The notes: a model not told the origin generated them from the letters alone. 64,000 nt of DNA from UBA4615 sp046046245 (GCA_046046245.1 JBJOKE010000021.1:12305-76304), one strand, 5' to 3'; numbered from the stretch's first letter, positions 9,036 through 18,426 are shown. Numbers and translations: made by a program.

Positions 9036-10664
9036 ATGGAACAGCCCGACTGGAGCACCCTGACCTACGGCGAGGCGCTGCGCCGGACCGCGCGCCGCGT
9101 GCCGGACCGCACCGCGCTCGTCGGCTCCGGCGACCGGATGACCTTCGCCGAGCTCGACCGCGCGGCCGACGAGCTCGCGCACGGTCTCGCGGGCCTCGGC
9201 GTCGCGCGCGGCGACCAGGTCGCGCTCTGGGTGACGAACTGCCCCGAATGGGTCGTCTGCTGGATGGCCTGCACGCGGGTCGGCGCGGTGCTGGTGCCGA
9301 TCAACACCCGCTTCAAGCCCGACGAGGTCGAGTACATCCTGAAGCAGTCGGACGCGCGCGTGCTGATCGCGATGGACCGCTACTGGGACATCGACTTCCT
9401 CGGCATGATCCGCGCGCTGGCCCCCGAGCTCGACGGCGCCGAGCCCGGCCGGCTCGCGAGCGCGCGCGTGCCCGAGCTGCGCGCGGTCGCGCTCTGGGGC
9501 GACCTGCGGGCGCCCGGCTGCACGAGCGTCGCGGCGCTGCGCCGCGCCGGGGCCGAGCGGATGGCGGCCGGCGGCACGCTCCCCGAGGTCTCGCCCGACG
9601 ACCCGGTGATCATCGTCTACACCTCGGGCACCACCGGCCATCCGAAAGGCGCGATGCACGGCCACGTGGTGATGCGCAACGCGGCGAACATCGGGCGGGT
9701 GATGCACATCGAGCCGGGCGACGTGATCCTCGGCCACATGCCCTTCTACCACGTGGCCGGCGCGTTCACCGCCTGCACGCCGACGATCATGCTCGGCTGC
9801 ACGCTGGTGACGATGCCGCAGTGGCAGCCCGACGAGGCGCTCGAGATCATCGAGCGCGAACGGGTGACGATCTTCGGCGGCATCCCCACGCACTTCATCG
9901 ACTGCCTCGACGCGATCCGCCGCACCCCGCGCGACGTCTCGTGCCTGAAGTCGGCGTGGATCGGCGGCGCGCCGGTCACGCCCGACGTCGCGATGGCCTC
10001 GAAGCAGGAGCTCGGGCTGCGTGCGCTGCAGGCGGTCTACGGCATGACCGAGACGACCGCGGCCACCGTCTTCAGCGAGTTCGACGCACCGCTCGAGGTG
10101 CTCTGCGACAACAAGGGCAAGCCGATCGGCGAGTTCGAGGTGATCGTCGCCGATCCGATCCAGGGCACGCCGCTGCCGGTGGGCACCGTCGGCGAGGTCC
10201 GCGTCCGCGGCCACCTGGTGATGAAGGGCTACTACAAGAACCCGACGGCCACCGCCGAGGTGATCACGCCCGACGGCTGGTTCCGCACCGGCGACCTCGG
10301 TGTCTTCGACGAGCAGGGCTACCTGAAGATCACCGGCCGGCTGAAGGAGATGTTCATCGTCGGCGGCTCGAACGCCTATCCGGCCGAGATCGAGCGGCTG
10401 CTGCAGGGCATCCCCGAGGTCAAGCAGGCGGTGGTGGTCGGCGTGCCGCACGCGCGGCTGGGCGAGGTGGGCTACGCGTTCGTGCAGCTGCACGAGCCCG
10501 GCTCGATGACGGCCGAGCGGCTGGTCGCGACCGCGCGCCCGATGATGGCCGACTACAAGGTGCCGCGGCACGTCGTCTTCGTCGACGACTTCCCGCGGAC
10601 CACCACCGGCAAGATCCAGCGCTTCGTGCTGCAGCGGCAGGCCCGCGAACGCGTGGGCGGCTGA
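9036..10664 (+). CDS. AMP-binding acyl-CoA ligase
   Basis: A 542-residue ANL-superfamily adenylating enzyme. The P-loop IVYTSGTTGHPKG lies near residues 193-205, the adenine-binding motif YGMTETTAA near 335-343 and the hinge region FRTGDLG followed by GRLKEMFIVGG near 410-435; the C-terminal lysine motif TGKIQRF is also present. It activates a carboxylic acid to its CoA thioester through an acyl-AMP. Lying directly after the importer and before a hydratase and a Baeyer-Villiger enzyme, it probably activates the imported acid or the acid released after ester cleavage. The substrate cannot be read from sequence. Confidence 0.9.
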   Translation: MEQPDWSTLTYGEALRRTARRVPDRTALVGSGDRMTFAELDRAADELAHGLAGLGVARGDQVALWVTNCPEWVVCWMACTRVGAVLVPINTRFKPDEVEYILKQSDARVLIAMDRYWDIDFLGMIRALAPELDGAEPGRLASARVPELRAVALWGDLRAPGCTSVAALRRAGAERMAAGGTLPEVSPDDPVIIVYTSGTTGHPKGAMHGHVVMRNAANIGRVMHIEPGDVILGHMPFYHVAGAFTACTPTIMLGCTLVTMPQWQPDEALEIIERERVTIFGGIPTHFIDCLDAIRRTPRDVSCLKSAWIGGAPVTPDVAMASKQELGLRALQAVYGMTETTAATVFSEFDAPLEVLCDNKGKPIGEFEVIVADPIQGTPLPVGTVGEVRVRGHLVMKGYYKNPTATAEVITPDGWFRTGDLGVFDEQGYLKITGRLKEMFIVGGSNAYPAEIERLLQGIPEVKQAVVVGVPHARLGEVGYAFVQLHEPGSMTAERLVATARPMMADYKVPRHVVFVDDFPRTTTGKIQRFVLQRQARERVGG

Positions 10665-10684
10665 CCCGCGGCGGCGAGGACGAC

Positions 10685-11284
10685 GTGACGATCCGCGACG
10701 ACATCCGCACGCTGAAGAAGGAGCGCATCCTCGAGGAGTCGCAGCGCCTCTTCTACGAGCGCGGCTTCCGCGGCACGAGCCTCGATGCCATCGCCGAATC
10801 GCTCGAGATCTCGAAGCCGTTCATCTACGGCGCCTACGAGCGCAAGGTCGACATCCTCGTCGACATCTACCTGCGCGCGGTCAACCGCTCGCTCGAGACG
10901 ATCCGCGCCGCCCGCCTGGCCGGCGGCACGCCCACCGAGCAGCTCAGGCGCTTCGCCGCGACCTTCACCGAGGTGGTGATCGCGAACCAGCCCGGCGTGG
11001 CGGTGTTCTTCCGCGAGGAGGCTTCGATCCCGCCGGAGTCGGTCCGCCTGATCAACGACCTGAAGGGCGAGTTCGACGACGCGCTGGCCGCGCTGGTCGA
11101 GGCGGGCGTGGCCGCAGGCGAGTTCCGCGTCGACGATCCGCGGCTCGCCACCCTGGCGATCGGCGGGATGATGAGCTGGGCCTACGTCTGGTTCCGTCCC
11201 GGCGGCCGGCTCCAGCCCGCGCAGATCGCGGCGCAGATGACCACCTACGCGCTGCGGATCGTGGGCAGCGTGGAGGACCGCTGA
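10685..11284 (+). CDS. TetR/AcrR family transcriptional regulator
   Basis: A 199-residue one-component repressor starting at GTG 10685. The N-terminal helix-turn-helix spans about residues 31-50 (TSLDAIAESLEISKPFIYGA). A helical ligand-binding domain follows, with a TetR C-terminal region containing MMSWAYVWFRPGGR. It sits inside the operon it probably controls, and a TetR-like palindrome lies over the operon promoter at 4431-4446. The ligand is likely an acyl-CoA or the imported compound; that is inference. Confidence 0.88.
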   Translation: MTIRDDIRTLKKERILEESQRLFYERGFRGTSLDAIAESLEISKPFIYGAYERKVDILVDIYLRAVNRSLETIRAARLAGGTPTEQLRRFAATFTEVVIANQPGVAVFFREEASIPPESVRLINDLKGEFDDALAALVEAGVAAGEFRVDDPRLATLAIGGMMSWAYVWFRPGGRLQPAQIAAQMTTYALRIVGSVEDR

Positions 11285-11285
11285 G

Positions 11286-12050
11286 GTGCCGGTCGTCGTC
11301 GACCTCGTCGCGCCGCGCGTGGCCCGCGTGACCGTCGACCACGTCGCACGCCGCAACGCGCTCGGAGAGCGCGAGTTCCGCGACCTCGCCGCGCTGTGGC
11401 CGCGGCTCGCCGAGGACCGCTCGGTCCGCGCCGTGGTGGTGCGCGGCGCCGGCGGCGTGGCGTTCTGCTCGGGCGCGGACCTGTCGGATCCGCGCCTGTC
11501 GACGCTGCCCGACATCGACGACCTGATCGACGCCGCGCTGCTGAAGACCCGCTTCTTCCCGAAGCCGCTGGTGGCCGCGATCGGCGGCGCCTGCGTGGCG
11601 GGCGGCCTGGAGCTCGCGCTGTCCTGCGACCTGCGCGTGGTCGCCGCGGGCGCGAGGCTCGGTCTGCCCGAGGTCCGCTGGGGCATCCTGCCCTCGGGCG
11701 GCGCCGCGATGAAGCTGGTCGACCAGATCGGCCAGGCCGACGCGATGCGGCTGATGATGACCGGCGAGCTGATCGACGGCACCGAGGCCGCGCGCCTCGG
11801 CCTCGCCGCGCTCGTGCCCGATGCGGCCCACGCCGAGGCCGAGGCGCTCCGGCTCGCGCTGCGGATCGCCGAGGCGAGCCCCGTCGCCGTGCAGGCCACC
11901 AAGCGCGCGGTCTTCGACGCGCGGATGGCCGCCTACGCGGCCCGCGAGCCCGCCGAGCGCACGCTGGTCGCGACGGTCCGCGCGAGCGGCCACGCCGCGA
12001 TCGGCGCCGCCGCCTTCCTCGCGCGCCGGACACCCGATTACCCCGACTAG
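11286..12050 (+). CDS. Enoyl-CoA hydratase/isomerase family protein
   Basis: A 254-residue crotonase-fold protein, starting at GTG 11286 one base after the TetR stop. It has the oxyanion-hole segments FCSGADLSD and IGGACVAGGLELALSCDLR, and the region LGLPEVRWGILPSGGA. In hydratases two glutamates are catalytic; one is at the position of LPEVRWG, while the first position is held by ELALSCD, so the exact reaction (hydration, isomerisation or hydrolysis) is uncertain. It acts on a CoA thioester from the adjacent ligase in the same operon. Confidence 0.85.
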   Translation: MPVVVDLVAPRVARVTVDHVARRNALGEREFRDLAALWPRLAEDRSVRAVVVRGAGGVAFCSGADLSDPRLSTLPDIDDLIDAALLKTRFFPKPLVAAIGGACVAGGLELALSCDLRVVAAGARLGLPEVRWGILPSGGAAMKLVDQIGQADAMRLMMTGELIDGTEAARLGLAALVPDAAHAEAEALRLALRIAEASPVAVQATKRAVFDARMAAYAAREPAERTLVATVRASGHAAIGAAAFLARRTPDYPD

Positions 12051-12064
12051 AAAGGACTCCTCCG

Positions 12065-13969
12065 ATGGACGACGCCCGACGTGAACAGGCCCTGCGGGAG
12101 GCCTCGGTACCGACCCTGCTGATGTGCCTCGCGCAGATCACGCGCGACCGCCGCTGGCTCGAGGACCCGTTCCGGCCGCAGCGCGACGTGTCGATCTTCG
12201 CCGAGCCCACCGGCGGACTGTCGCCGCAGGCGCAGCAGACGGTACGCGAGTCGATCGCGCGCGTTCTGGACGAGCTCGCCGACGGCCGTCGCGCGCTGCC
12301 GCCGCTGCCCGACGAGGACGCGCTGCACGAGATGATGAACGTCTGCGTCGGCGAGCACGTGCCGCGCGAGTACGCGGTGATGGCCGCCGAGGAGATGGGC
12401 TTCCGCAGCCGCGACGTCGACTGGACCGCGCCGCCCGCCAGCGACCGCGTCGACGCCTTCCGCGTGCTGGTGATCGGCGCGGGCTTCTCGGGGATCGCCG
12501 CCGGCCGGCAGCTGAAGTCGATGGGGCTGCCCTTCGACATCGTGGAGAAGCTGCCCGACGTCGGCGGCGTCTGGCTGGAGAACGACTATCCGGAGGCCGG
12601 CGTCGACACGCCGAACCACTTCTACTCGTTCTCCTGGGCTCCGAACCTCGGCTGGACCAGCAACTACTCGAAGCGCGACGAGGTCTGGGACTACCAGCGC
12701 CGTGTCTTCGACGAGACCGGACTGCGGCCGCACACCGAGTTCCTGACCGAGGTCACGACCTTGCGCTGGGTCGAGCCCGCGCACGCGTGGGACGTGACGA
12801 CCCGCGGCCCGGACGGCACCGAGCGCACCCGACGCTACCGCGCGGTGATCACCGCGGTCGGCAACCTGAACCGGCCGAAGCTCGCCGCGATCCCCGGCCT
12901 CGAGGGCTTCACCGGCGCCTGGTGGCACTCGGCGCAGTGGAACCACGACGTGCCCCTCGAGGACAAGGAGGTGGCGGTGATCGGCACCGGCGCGAGCGCG
13001 ATGCAGTTCCTGCGCACCGTGGCCGGCCGAGCGAAGAAGGTGACGATCTTCCAGCGCTCGCCGCAGTGGGCGCGTCCGCCGCAGGACTACCACGGCACCG
13101 TGACCCCCGAGTCGCGCTGGCTGCTCGAGCACGTGCCCTACTACTACGCCTGGTACCGCTTCGGCCTGATGTGGCGCTTCGGCGACGGCCTGCTGCCCAC
13201 CGTGAAGCGCGATCCGTCGTGGCCGCATCCCGAGCGGTCGATGAACCACCGCAACGACCGGCAGCGCCAGCAGCTGACCGACTACATGCTCGGCGAACTC
13301 GAAGGCCGGCCCGACCTCGTCGGGAAATGCCTGCCGAGCTACCCGCCCTACGGCAAGCGGATCCTGATCGACAACGGCTGGTTCCAGTCGCTCAAGCGCC
13401 CGAACGTCGAGCTGGTCACCGAGGCGGTGGAGCGCATCGAGGGCGACGAGCTCGTCACGCCCTCGGGCGCGCGCCACCGCGCCGACGTGATCGTGCTCGC
13501 CACCGGCTTCGAGGTCGGCAAGCTGCTGTGGCCGATGGACATCCGGGGCCGCTCGGGCACCCCACTGAAGGCGGTCTGGGGCGAGGACGACCCGCGCGCC
13601 TACCTCGGCATGACGGTGCCCGACTATCCGAACCTGTTCGTGATGTCGGGGCCGAGCACCGGGCTCGCGCACGGCGGCAGCGTGATCTTCGTGTCCGAGT
13701 GCCAGGTCCGGTACATCGCGTCGATGCTGCGCGAGATGATCGAGCAAGGGATCGACGAGGTCGAGGTGGAGCGCGCGGCGCACGACGCCTACAACGAACG
13801 GGTCGACGCCGAGCACGCGGACCTCGTCTGGTCGCATCCCGGGATGAACAACTGGTACCGCAACAAGGCGGGGCGCGTCTTCATCCCGATGCCGTTCCGG
13901 CTGGTCGACTACTGGCGGATGACCCACGCGCCGGCGCTCGACGACTACCGGACGGCCCCGGCCGGCTGA
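12065..13969 (+). CDS. Flavin-containing Baeyer-Villiger monooxygenase, 4-hydroxyacetophenone monooxygenase-like
   Basis: A 634-residue FAD/NADPH monooxygenase. The FAD motif GAGFSG is at residues 138-143, the Baeyer-Villiger fingerprint FTGAWWHSAQWN at 282-293 and the NADPH motif GTGASA at 307-312. The roughly 130-residue extension before the FAD domain and the total length match the 4-hydroxyacetophenone monooxygenase (HAPMO) subgroup rather than cyclohexanone monooxygenases. It would insert oxygen next to a ketone, giving an ester. ATG 12065 follows AAAGGACTCC. As the last gene of the importer operon it implies uptake and oxidation of a ketone or aryl ketone, with the acyl-CoA ligase taking the acid product. 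Confidence 0.88.
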   Translation: MDDARREQALREASVPTLLMCLAQITRDRRWLEDPFRPQRDVSIFAEPTGGLSPQAQQTVRESIARVLDELADGRRALPPLPDEDALHEMMNVCVGEHVPREYAVMAAEEMGFRSRDVDWTAPPASDRVDAFRVLVIGAGFSGIAAGRQLKSMGLPFDIVEKLPDVGGVWLENDYPEAGVDTPNHFYSFSWAPNLGWTSNYSKRDEVWDYQRRVFDETGLRPHTEFLTEVTTLRWVEPAHAWDVTTRGPDGTERTRRYRAVITAVGNLNRPKLAAIPGLEGFTGAWWHSAQWNHDVPLEDKEVAVIGTGASAMQFLRTVAGRAKKVTIFQRSPQWARPPQDYHGTVTPESRWLLEHVPYYYAWYRFGLMWRFGDGLLPTVKRDPSWPHPERSMNHRNDRQRQQLTDYMLGELEGRPDLVGKCLPSYPPYGKRILIDNGWFQSLKRPNVELVTEAVERIEGDELVTPSGARHRADVIVLATGFEVGKLLWPMDIRGRSGTPLKAVWGEDDPRAYLGMTVPDYPNLFVMSGPSTGLAHGGSVIFVSECQVRYIASMLREMIEQGIDEVEVERAAHDAYNERVDAEHADLVWSHPGMNNWYRNKAGRVFIPMPFRLVDYWRMTHAPALDDYRTAPAG

Positions 13970-13987
13970 GGCCCGGCCCGCCGGGCC
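13970..13987. terminator. Hairpin between convergent genes
   Basis: GGCCCGG at 13970-13976 pairs with CCGGGCC at 13981-13987 around a 4-nt loop, immediately after the monooxygenase stop and 9 bp from the stop of the converging phosphoribosyltransferase gene. It could terminate both transcripts. No U-tract is visible on either side. Confidence 0.4.
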
Positions 13988-13995
13988 CCGGCGCG

Positions 13996-14667
13996 TCAGC
14001 CCGGTCCCGGCGCGGCGGCGGCGGCCTCGGCGAGCGCCGCGATCACCTCGGCGTCCTCGACCTGCCGGAAGTCCGCGTAGTGGCGGCCGACGGCATCGAA
14101 GGGCTCGGGGGTGTCGAGGCAGATCACGTCGTCGACCTCGGCGCGCAGCGCCTCGAGCGTGTCGCGAGGCGCCACGGGCACGGCGAGCACGACGCGCGCC
14201 GGACTCCGGCGGCGCAGCGCCCGCAGCGCGGCCCGCAGCGTCGTGCCGGTGGCGATGCCGTCGTCGACCACGATCGCGGTCGCGCCGGCGAGCGGCACCG
14301 GCGTGCGGCCGCCGGCATAGCGCGCCCGGCGCGCGACGAGCCCGGGCCGCTCCTGCGCGGCACGCGCCTCGATCCAGCCGCGCTCCAGGCCCAGCCCGAC
14401 GCGGGTCGGCTCGTCGACCACGAGCTCGGGCGGATCGCCCTCGGCGATCGCCGCCACCGCGAACTCGGGCTGCCCGGGCGCGCCGATCTTGCGGACCACC
14501 AGCAGCTCGAGCGGCGCGCGGAGCGTGCGTGCGAGCTCCGCGGCCACCGGCACGCCGCCGCGCGGCAGCGCGAGGACCACCACCGGCGGCGCGAGCGGAC
14601 GGCCGGCGAACGCCGCGGCGAGCGCACGGCCGGCGGCGCGACGGTCGGCGAAGGGGGGACGGTTCAT
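13996..14667 (-). CDS. Predicted phosphoribosyltransferase (COG1926-like)
   Basis: A 223-residue type I phosphoribosyltransferase-fold protein. The PRPP-binding loop AIVVDDGIATGTTLRAAL lies near residues 127-144, and an N-terminal VVVLALPRGGVPVAAELA segment is typical of COG1926. The start ATG at 14667 overlaps the stop of the kinase-ATPase gene (ATGA), so the two are co-translated. The family is widespread but its base or acceptor substrate is unknown. The neighbourhood (PRPP-synthetase homologue, kinases) suggests a PRPP-linked route. Confidence 0.85.
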   Translation of the reverse strand: MNRPPFADRRAAGRALAAAFAGRPLAPPVVVLALPRGGVPVAAELARTLRAPLELLVVRKIGAPGQPEFAVAAIAEGDPPELVVDEPTRVGLGLERGWIEARAAQERPGLVARRARYAGGRTPVPLAGATAIVVDDGIATGTTLRAALRALRRRSPARVVLAVPVAPRDTLEALRAEVDDVICLDTPEPFDAVGRHYADFRQVEDAEVIAALAEAAAAAPGPG

Positions 14668-16256
14668 CGGATCGCCTTCCAGCGGGCAGCGAGCCCATCG
14701 AGGTCGAGCGGCCCGTCGGTGCGCACGTCGATCGCCGACACGCGCTCGTCGGCCGCGAGCGGCTCGCGCGAGGCGGCGAGCCGTTCGAGCACCGGTCCGT
14801 CCGCCTCGGACGGATCGTCGCCGCGGGCGCGGCGCGCGGCGACGCGCCGGTGCAGCAGGGGCAACGGCGCATCGCAGTCGAGGATCGCGAACGGCACGCC
14901 GAGCGAGGCGGCGAGCGCCCGGAAGGCGTCGCGCTGCGGTCGGCGCAGGCAGGCCGCGTCGACGATCGTCGGCCAGCCCGCCCGCAGCGCGACGCCGGCC
15001 AGCGCGACGAGCCGCGCATAGGTGGCCCGCCCCGCCTGCGCGCCGTACAGGTCGCCCGCCGTGCTCGAGTCGTCGAGCGCGCCGAGTCCCGCCATCCGCT
15101 TGCGCTCGACATCCGAGCGCAGCCGCACGGCCCCAGTGCGCTCGAGCAGCGCGCGCGCGACCACGCTCTTGCCCGAACCGGGCAGGCCGTGGGTGATCGC
15201 GAGCCGCGGCGACGGCGTGTCCGTCGCCTGCAGCGCGACCTCGAGCCAGCGCGCCGGCGTCGGCCCTCCCGAGGCGGTGCCGTCGCGCTCGCGCAGCGCG
15301 CCGACCAGCGCGCGCACGACGGCGCGGTAGGCGACGTAGAAGCGCAGCACGTCGAGGCCGTCGACGTCTCCGTCGGCCTGCAGGCAGTCGTCGAGGAACC
15401 CCCAGGCGAGGTCCTCGCGGCCGCGTGCGAGCAGGTCCGCGATCGGGAAGGCCAGGTCGCTGGCCGTGTCGATCCAGCGCAGCGACGCGTCGAACTCGAT
15501 GCAGTCGAACGCGGTCACGCCATCGTCCTCGACCAGCACGTTGTCGAGGTGCAGGTCGCCGTGCCCCTCGCGGACCCGGCCCGCGCGCAGGCGTGTCTCC
15601 CAGCGCGGCGCGAGCGCCACCGAGAGTGCCTCGAGGCGCCCGCGCAGCCGCGCGCAGGTGGCGGCGTCGGCGAGCGGCGCGAGCGCGTCGAGCGCACGCA
15701 GCGCGTCGTCGCGGATGCCGGCGGGACGGCCGTAGGGCGAGTCGGGCGGCGCGACCGGGGCCGCGCGGTGGAAGACGGCGAGCCGGCGCGCGAGCGCCGC
15801 CAGGTGCGAGGGCTCGAGCGTGCCGGCGGCGAGCCGCTCGCTCGCGATCGCGCCGTCCGGCAGGCGCCGCATCGCGACCGCCCAGTCGATCGGCTCGCCG
15901 ACGCCCTCGAGCGACGGTCCGTCCGGCGCGGCCCGCACCGGCACCACCCCGAGGTACAGCGAGGGCACGAGCCGCCGGTTCAGTCGCACCTCCTCGTCGC
16001 AGGCATGGCGACGCAGCGCCGGCGTCGAGAAGTCGAGGAAGCCGAAGCGCACGGGCCGCTTCAGCTTCCAGGCGCGGTCGCCCGCGAGCAGGACCCACGA
16101 GATGTGGGTCCGGACGATCCGCGTCGGCACGCCGGCCGCGGCGAAGCGGCGCGCGAGCGCCGAGGCGATGTCCGGGCCGGCGTCGGGCGGCAGCGTCGCC
16201 GCGCCGGCCGCAGCCGGCACGACGGAGTCGGTCCGCGGGTCCATGGACGACACCAT
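14664..16256 (-). CDS. Two-domain protein: APH-like kinase fused to AAA/P-loop kinase domain
   Basis: A 530-residue fusion. The N-terminal half is an aminoglycoside-phosphotransferase-like fold with Brenner loop EGHGDLHLDN and metal-binding FDCIEFD (COG2187 type). The C-terminal half, from about residue 345, is a P-loop kinase with Walker A GLPGSGKS and a later VDAACLRRPQRDAF segment like small-molecule kinases. Both halves appear intact, so two phosphorylation steps in one chain are possible. The annotation as aminoglycoside resistance would be misleading. Start could be ATG 16256 or ATG 16244; neither has a clear ribosome site. Divergent from the related kinase gene at 16329. Confidence 0.8.
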   Translation of the reverse strand: MVSSMDPRTDSVVPAAAGAATLPPDAGPDIASALARRFAAAGVPTRIVRTHISWVLLAGDRAWKLKRPVRFGFLDFSTPALRRHACDEEVRLNRRLVPSLYLGVVPVRAAPDGPSLEGVGEPIDWAVAMRRLPDGAIASERLAAGTLEPSHLAALARRLAVFHRAAPVAPPDSPYGRPAGIRDDALRALDALAPLADAATCARLRGRLEALSVALAPRWETRLRAGRVREGHGDLHLDNVLVEDDGVTAFDCIEFDASLRWIDTASDLAFPIADLLARGREDLAWGFLDDCLQADGDVDGLDVLRFYVAYRAVVRALVGALRERDGTASGGPTPARWLEVALQATDTPSPRLAITHGLPGSGKSVVARALLERTGAVRLRSDVERKRMAGLGALDDSSTAGDLYGAQAGRATYARLVALAGVALRAGWPTIVDAACLRRPQRDAFRALAASLGVPFAILDCDAPLPLLHRRVAARRARGDDPSEADGPVLERLAASREPLAADERVSAIDVRTDGPLDLDGLAARWKAIR

Positions 16257-16328
16257 GCCGCGAGCGCGCGGCGGCCGGGTTGATCAGGCTCAAGACGCGA
16301 CGGGGACGCGCTCCCGTACAGTGGCCCG

Positions 16329-17471
16329 ATGCAGCGCCCGCCCCCCGGAGCCGACGCCGACCGCGACGCCATCGGGGCGGCCGGACCCGCGCCGACCGAC
16401 GCCCGCGACCCGCCCGCAGAGGCTGCGCGGCTGGACTTCCTGCGCTCGTCCGCGGCCTTCGGCACGCCGGCGGATCCGCAGGCCGCGGTCGAGACGATCG
16501 AGACGCACATGGCCTGGGTCTTCCTGGCGGGCGACCGGGCCTGGAAGCTGAAGAAGGCGGTGCGCTTCCCCTACCTCGACTTCTCGACGCTCGCCGCGCG
16601 CGAGCAGGCGTGCCGCGAGGAGCTGCGCCTGAACGCCCGGCTCGCACCGGGGGTCTACCTGGGCCTGGACGCGTTGCGCTGGGACGGACGGACCCTGTCG
16701 CGGGTGCCCGAGCCGGTGCCGGCCGAAGGCGGGCGGACCCTCGACTGGCTGGTGCGGATGCGACGGCTGCCGCGCGAGCGGATGCTCGACGTGCTCGCGG
16801 CACGCGGTGCGGCCACGCCGGACGACGTCGACGCGCTCGCCGCGCTGCTGGCGGACTTCTACCGCCGTGCGCCGCCGCTGCCGCCCGACCCCGACGCCAG
16901 CGTCGCGCGGTTCGCCCGCGAGCACGCGACCAACGCGCGCCTGCTGGCCGACCCGCGCTTCGCGGTCGACGGCGCCGCCGACGCGATCGCCCGCTTCGGG
17001 CACGTGCTCGCCCGCGACCGCGACCGGCTGCGAGCGCGGGCGCTCGACGGCAGGCTGGTCGACGGCCACGGGGACCTGCGGCCCGAGCACGTCTGCATGA
17101 CGCGTCCGCCGGTGATCATCGACGCGCTCGAGTTCGACCCCGCGCTGCGCCGCCTCGACCCGTTCGAGGAGATCGCGCTGCTGGACGTCGAGTGCGAGGT
17201 CGCCGGCGCGCCGTGGATCGGACCGCGGATCGCCGCGGCGCTCGCCGAGGCGCTCGGCGACGACGCGGGTCCGGCGCTGGTGCCGCTGTACCGGGCGTAC
17301 CGGGCGCTGCTGCGCGCGCGGCTCGCGCTCGCGCACCTGCTCGAGCCCGAGCCGCGGCGCGCCGCCCACTGGCGCCCGCAGGCGCAGCGCTTCGTGGCCG
17401 CCGCGCTGCGCGCGCTGGATGCGGCGCAGGCCGCCGGCGCGGTCAGCGCGACGCCCGCGCGCAGTCGCTGA
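16329..17471 (+). CDS. APH-like predicted kinase (single-domain paralogue)
   Basis: A 380-residue protein similar to the N-terminal half of the neighbouring fusion: HMAWVFLAGDRAWKLKKAVRFPYLDFST aligns with its HISWVLLAGDRAWKLKRPVRFGFLDFST counterpart (both shortened here to the shared core AGDRAWKLK). The catalytic loop reads DGHGDLRPEHV, so the metal-ligand Asn of H-x-D-x4-N is His, while the later LEFD is kept. There is no C-terminal P-loop domain. It may be a kinase with altered metal binding or a partner subunit. Its 3' end overlaps the converging PRPP-synthetase-like gene by 29 bp. Confidence 0.78.
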   Translation: MQRPPPGADADRDAIGAAGPAPTDARDPPAEAARLDFLRSSAAFGTPADPQAAVETIETHMAWVFLAGDRAWKLKKAVRFPYLDFSTLAAREQACREELRLNARLAPGVYLGLDALRWDGRTLSRVPEPVPAEGGRTLDWLVRMRRLPRERMLDVLAARGAATPDDVDALAALLADFYRRAPPLPPDPDASVARFAREHATNARLLADPRFAVDGAADAIARFGHVLARDRDRLRARALDGRLVDGHGDLRPEHVCMTRPPVIIDALEFDPALRRLDPFEEIALLDVECEVAGAPWIGPRIAAALAEALGDDAGPALVPLYRAYRALLRARLALAHLLEPEPRRAAHWRPQAQRFVAAALRALDAAQAAGAVSATPARSR

Positions 17472-18399
17472 TCGCTCGCGCGAACAGCGGCGCCATCGAC
17501 ACGACGCGCAGGCGCGTCGCGAGCGCGGCGCCGGCCGGCACGCGGAACGCCGGCACGCCGTCGCCGACCACCACCTCGTCGATCGCGGGATCGGCGAGCA
17601 CCTCGGGCGCCGGCGGCACGAACAGCCCGTGGGCGGCGAACGCGACGACCTGCCGCGCGCCCGCCGCGCGCAGCGAGACGGCGGCACGGCGCAGCGTGCC
17701 GCCGGTCGCGATCAGGTCGTCGAGCACCAGCGCGACCGTTCCGGCCACGTCGCCGGCCACGAGATCGAATCCGCCGGTGCGCCCGCCGCTGCGACGCTTG
17801 TCGATCATCGCGAAGCCCACCGGCTGCGCGAGCCGCGCCTCCAGGTGCTCGCGCCACAGCTGGGCGCGCTTCACGCCCCCCGGATCCGGCGACACCACGG
17901 CGAGCGGACCGCGCGCGGCCCATTCGCCGGCGATCGCATCGAAGGCCTCGTGCGCGCTCAGGTGGACCGTCGGGATGCGGAACGCGTTCTGCAGCGCGGC
18001 CAGGTTGTGCGCCTCGAGCACGATCAGCGCGCCGGTGCCGACCGCCTCGAGCAGCTGCGCGACGTAGCGCGAGGCGACCGGGTCGAAGGGCTTCGTGCCG
18101 CGATCCTTGCGGGCGTAGGCGAGGTACGGCACCACCGCGGTCACGCGCGCCGCGCCGTGCTCGCGCAGCGTGGCGACGAACATCAGCAGCCGCACCAGCT
18201 TGTCGTGCGGCCCGTCCTGCGGCCCGCCGTGCAGGGCGGCGATCACGAACGCGTCCGCGCCCCGCGGATCGACCAGCGGGCGCAGCTTGCGCTCGCCGTC
18301 CTCGAACACCCGCTCCTCGTGGGGGGCGATCGGCTCGCCGAGGGTGCGGGCGATGCCCTCGGACAGCGGGCAGTCGGGATCGAGGGCGAACAGCAGCAT
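17443..18399 (-). CDS. Ribose-phosphate pyrophosphokinase (PRPP synthetase) homologue
   Basis: A 318-residue protein with two Prs-type domains. Family landmarks are YLAYARKDRGTKPFDPVASR (equivalent to the Prs ATP-loop region), LEAHNLAALQNAF and the PRPP loop LVLDDLIATGGTLRRAA. It is clearly divergent from housekeeping Prs, which usually carries D-x-H-A-x-Q-I-Q-G-F-F. The predicted reaction is ribose 5-phosphate plus ATP to PRPP and AMP, or a related pyrophosphoryl transfer. ATG 18399 has GGAG upstream. It is cotranscribed with the DHH gene, 27 bp upstream of it on the same strand. Confidence 0.8.
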   Translation of the reverse strand: MLLFALDPDCPLSEGIARTLGEPIAPHEERVFEDGERKLRPLVDPRGADAFVIAALHGGPQDGPHDKLVRLLMFVATLREHGAARVTAVVPYLAYARKDRGTKPFDPVASRYVAQLLEAVGTGALIVLEAHNLAALQNAFRIPTVHLSAHEAFDAIAGEWAARGPLAVVSPDPGGVKRAQLWREHLEARLAQPVGFAMIDKRRSGGRTGGFDLVAGDVAGTVALVLDDLIATGGTLRRAAVSLRAAGARQVVAFAAHGLFVPPAPEVLADPAIDEVVVGDGVPAFRVPAGAALATRLRVVSMAPLFARAISDCARASR

Positions 18400-18426
18400 C
18401 GGCGCATCTCCGTGGAGGGGGTCGGG

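Noticed and set aside
12047..15112. A minus-strand open frame of over 1000 codons opposite the monooxygenase gene
   Set aside because: It is the antisense shadow of the BVMO and part of the kinase region; its translation is Arg/Ala/Gly-rich without motifs, while the plus strand has clear FAD and NADPH motifs. Long empty frames are expected at this GC content.
14664..17471. Aminoglycoside resistance genes
   Set aside because: The kinase fold is shared with aminoglycoside phosphotransferases, but the proteins belong to the COG2187-like group and lie in a phosphoribosyl cluster; resistance is not supported.
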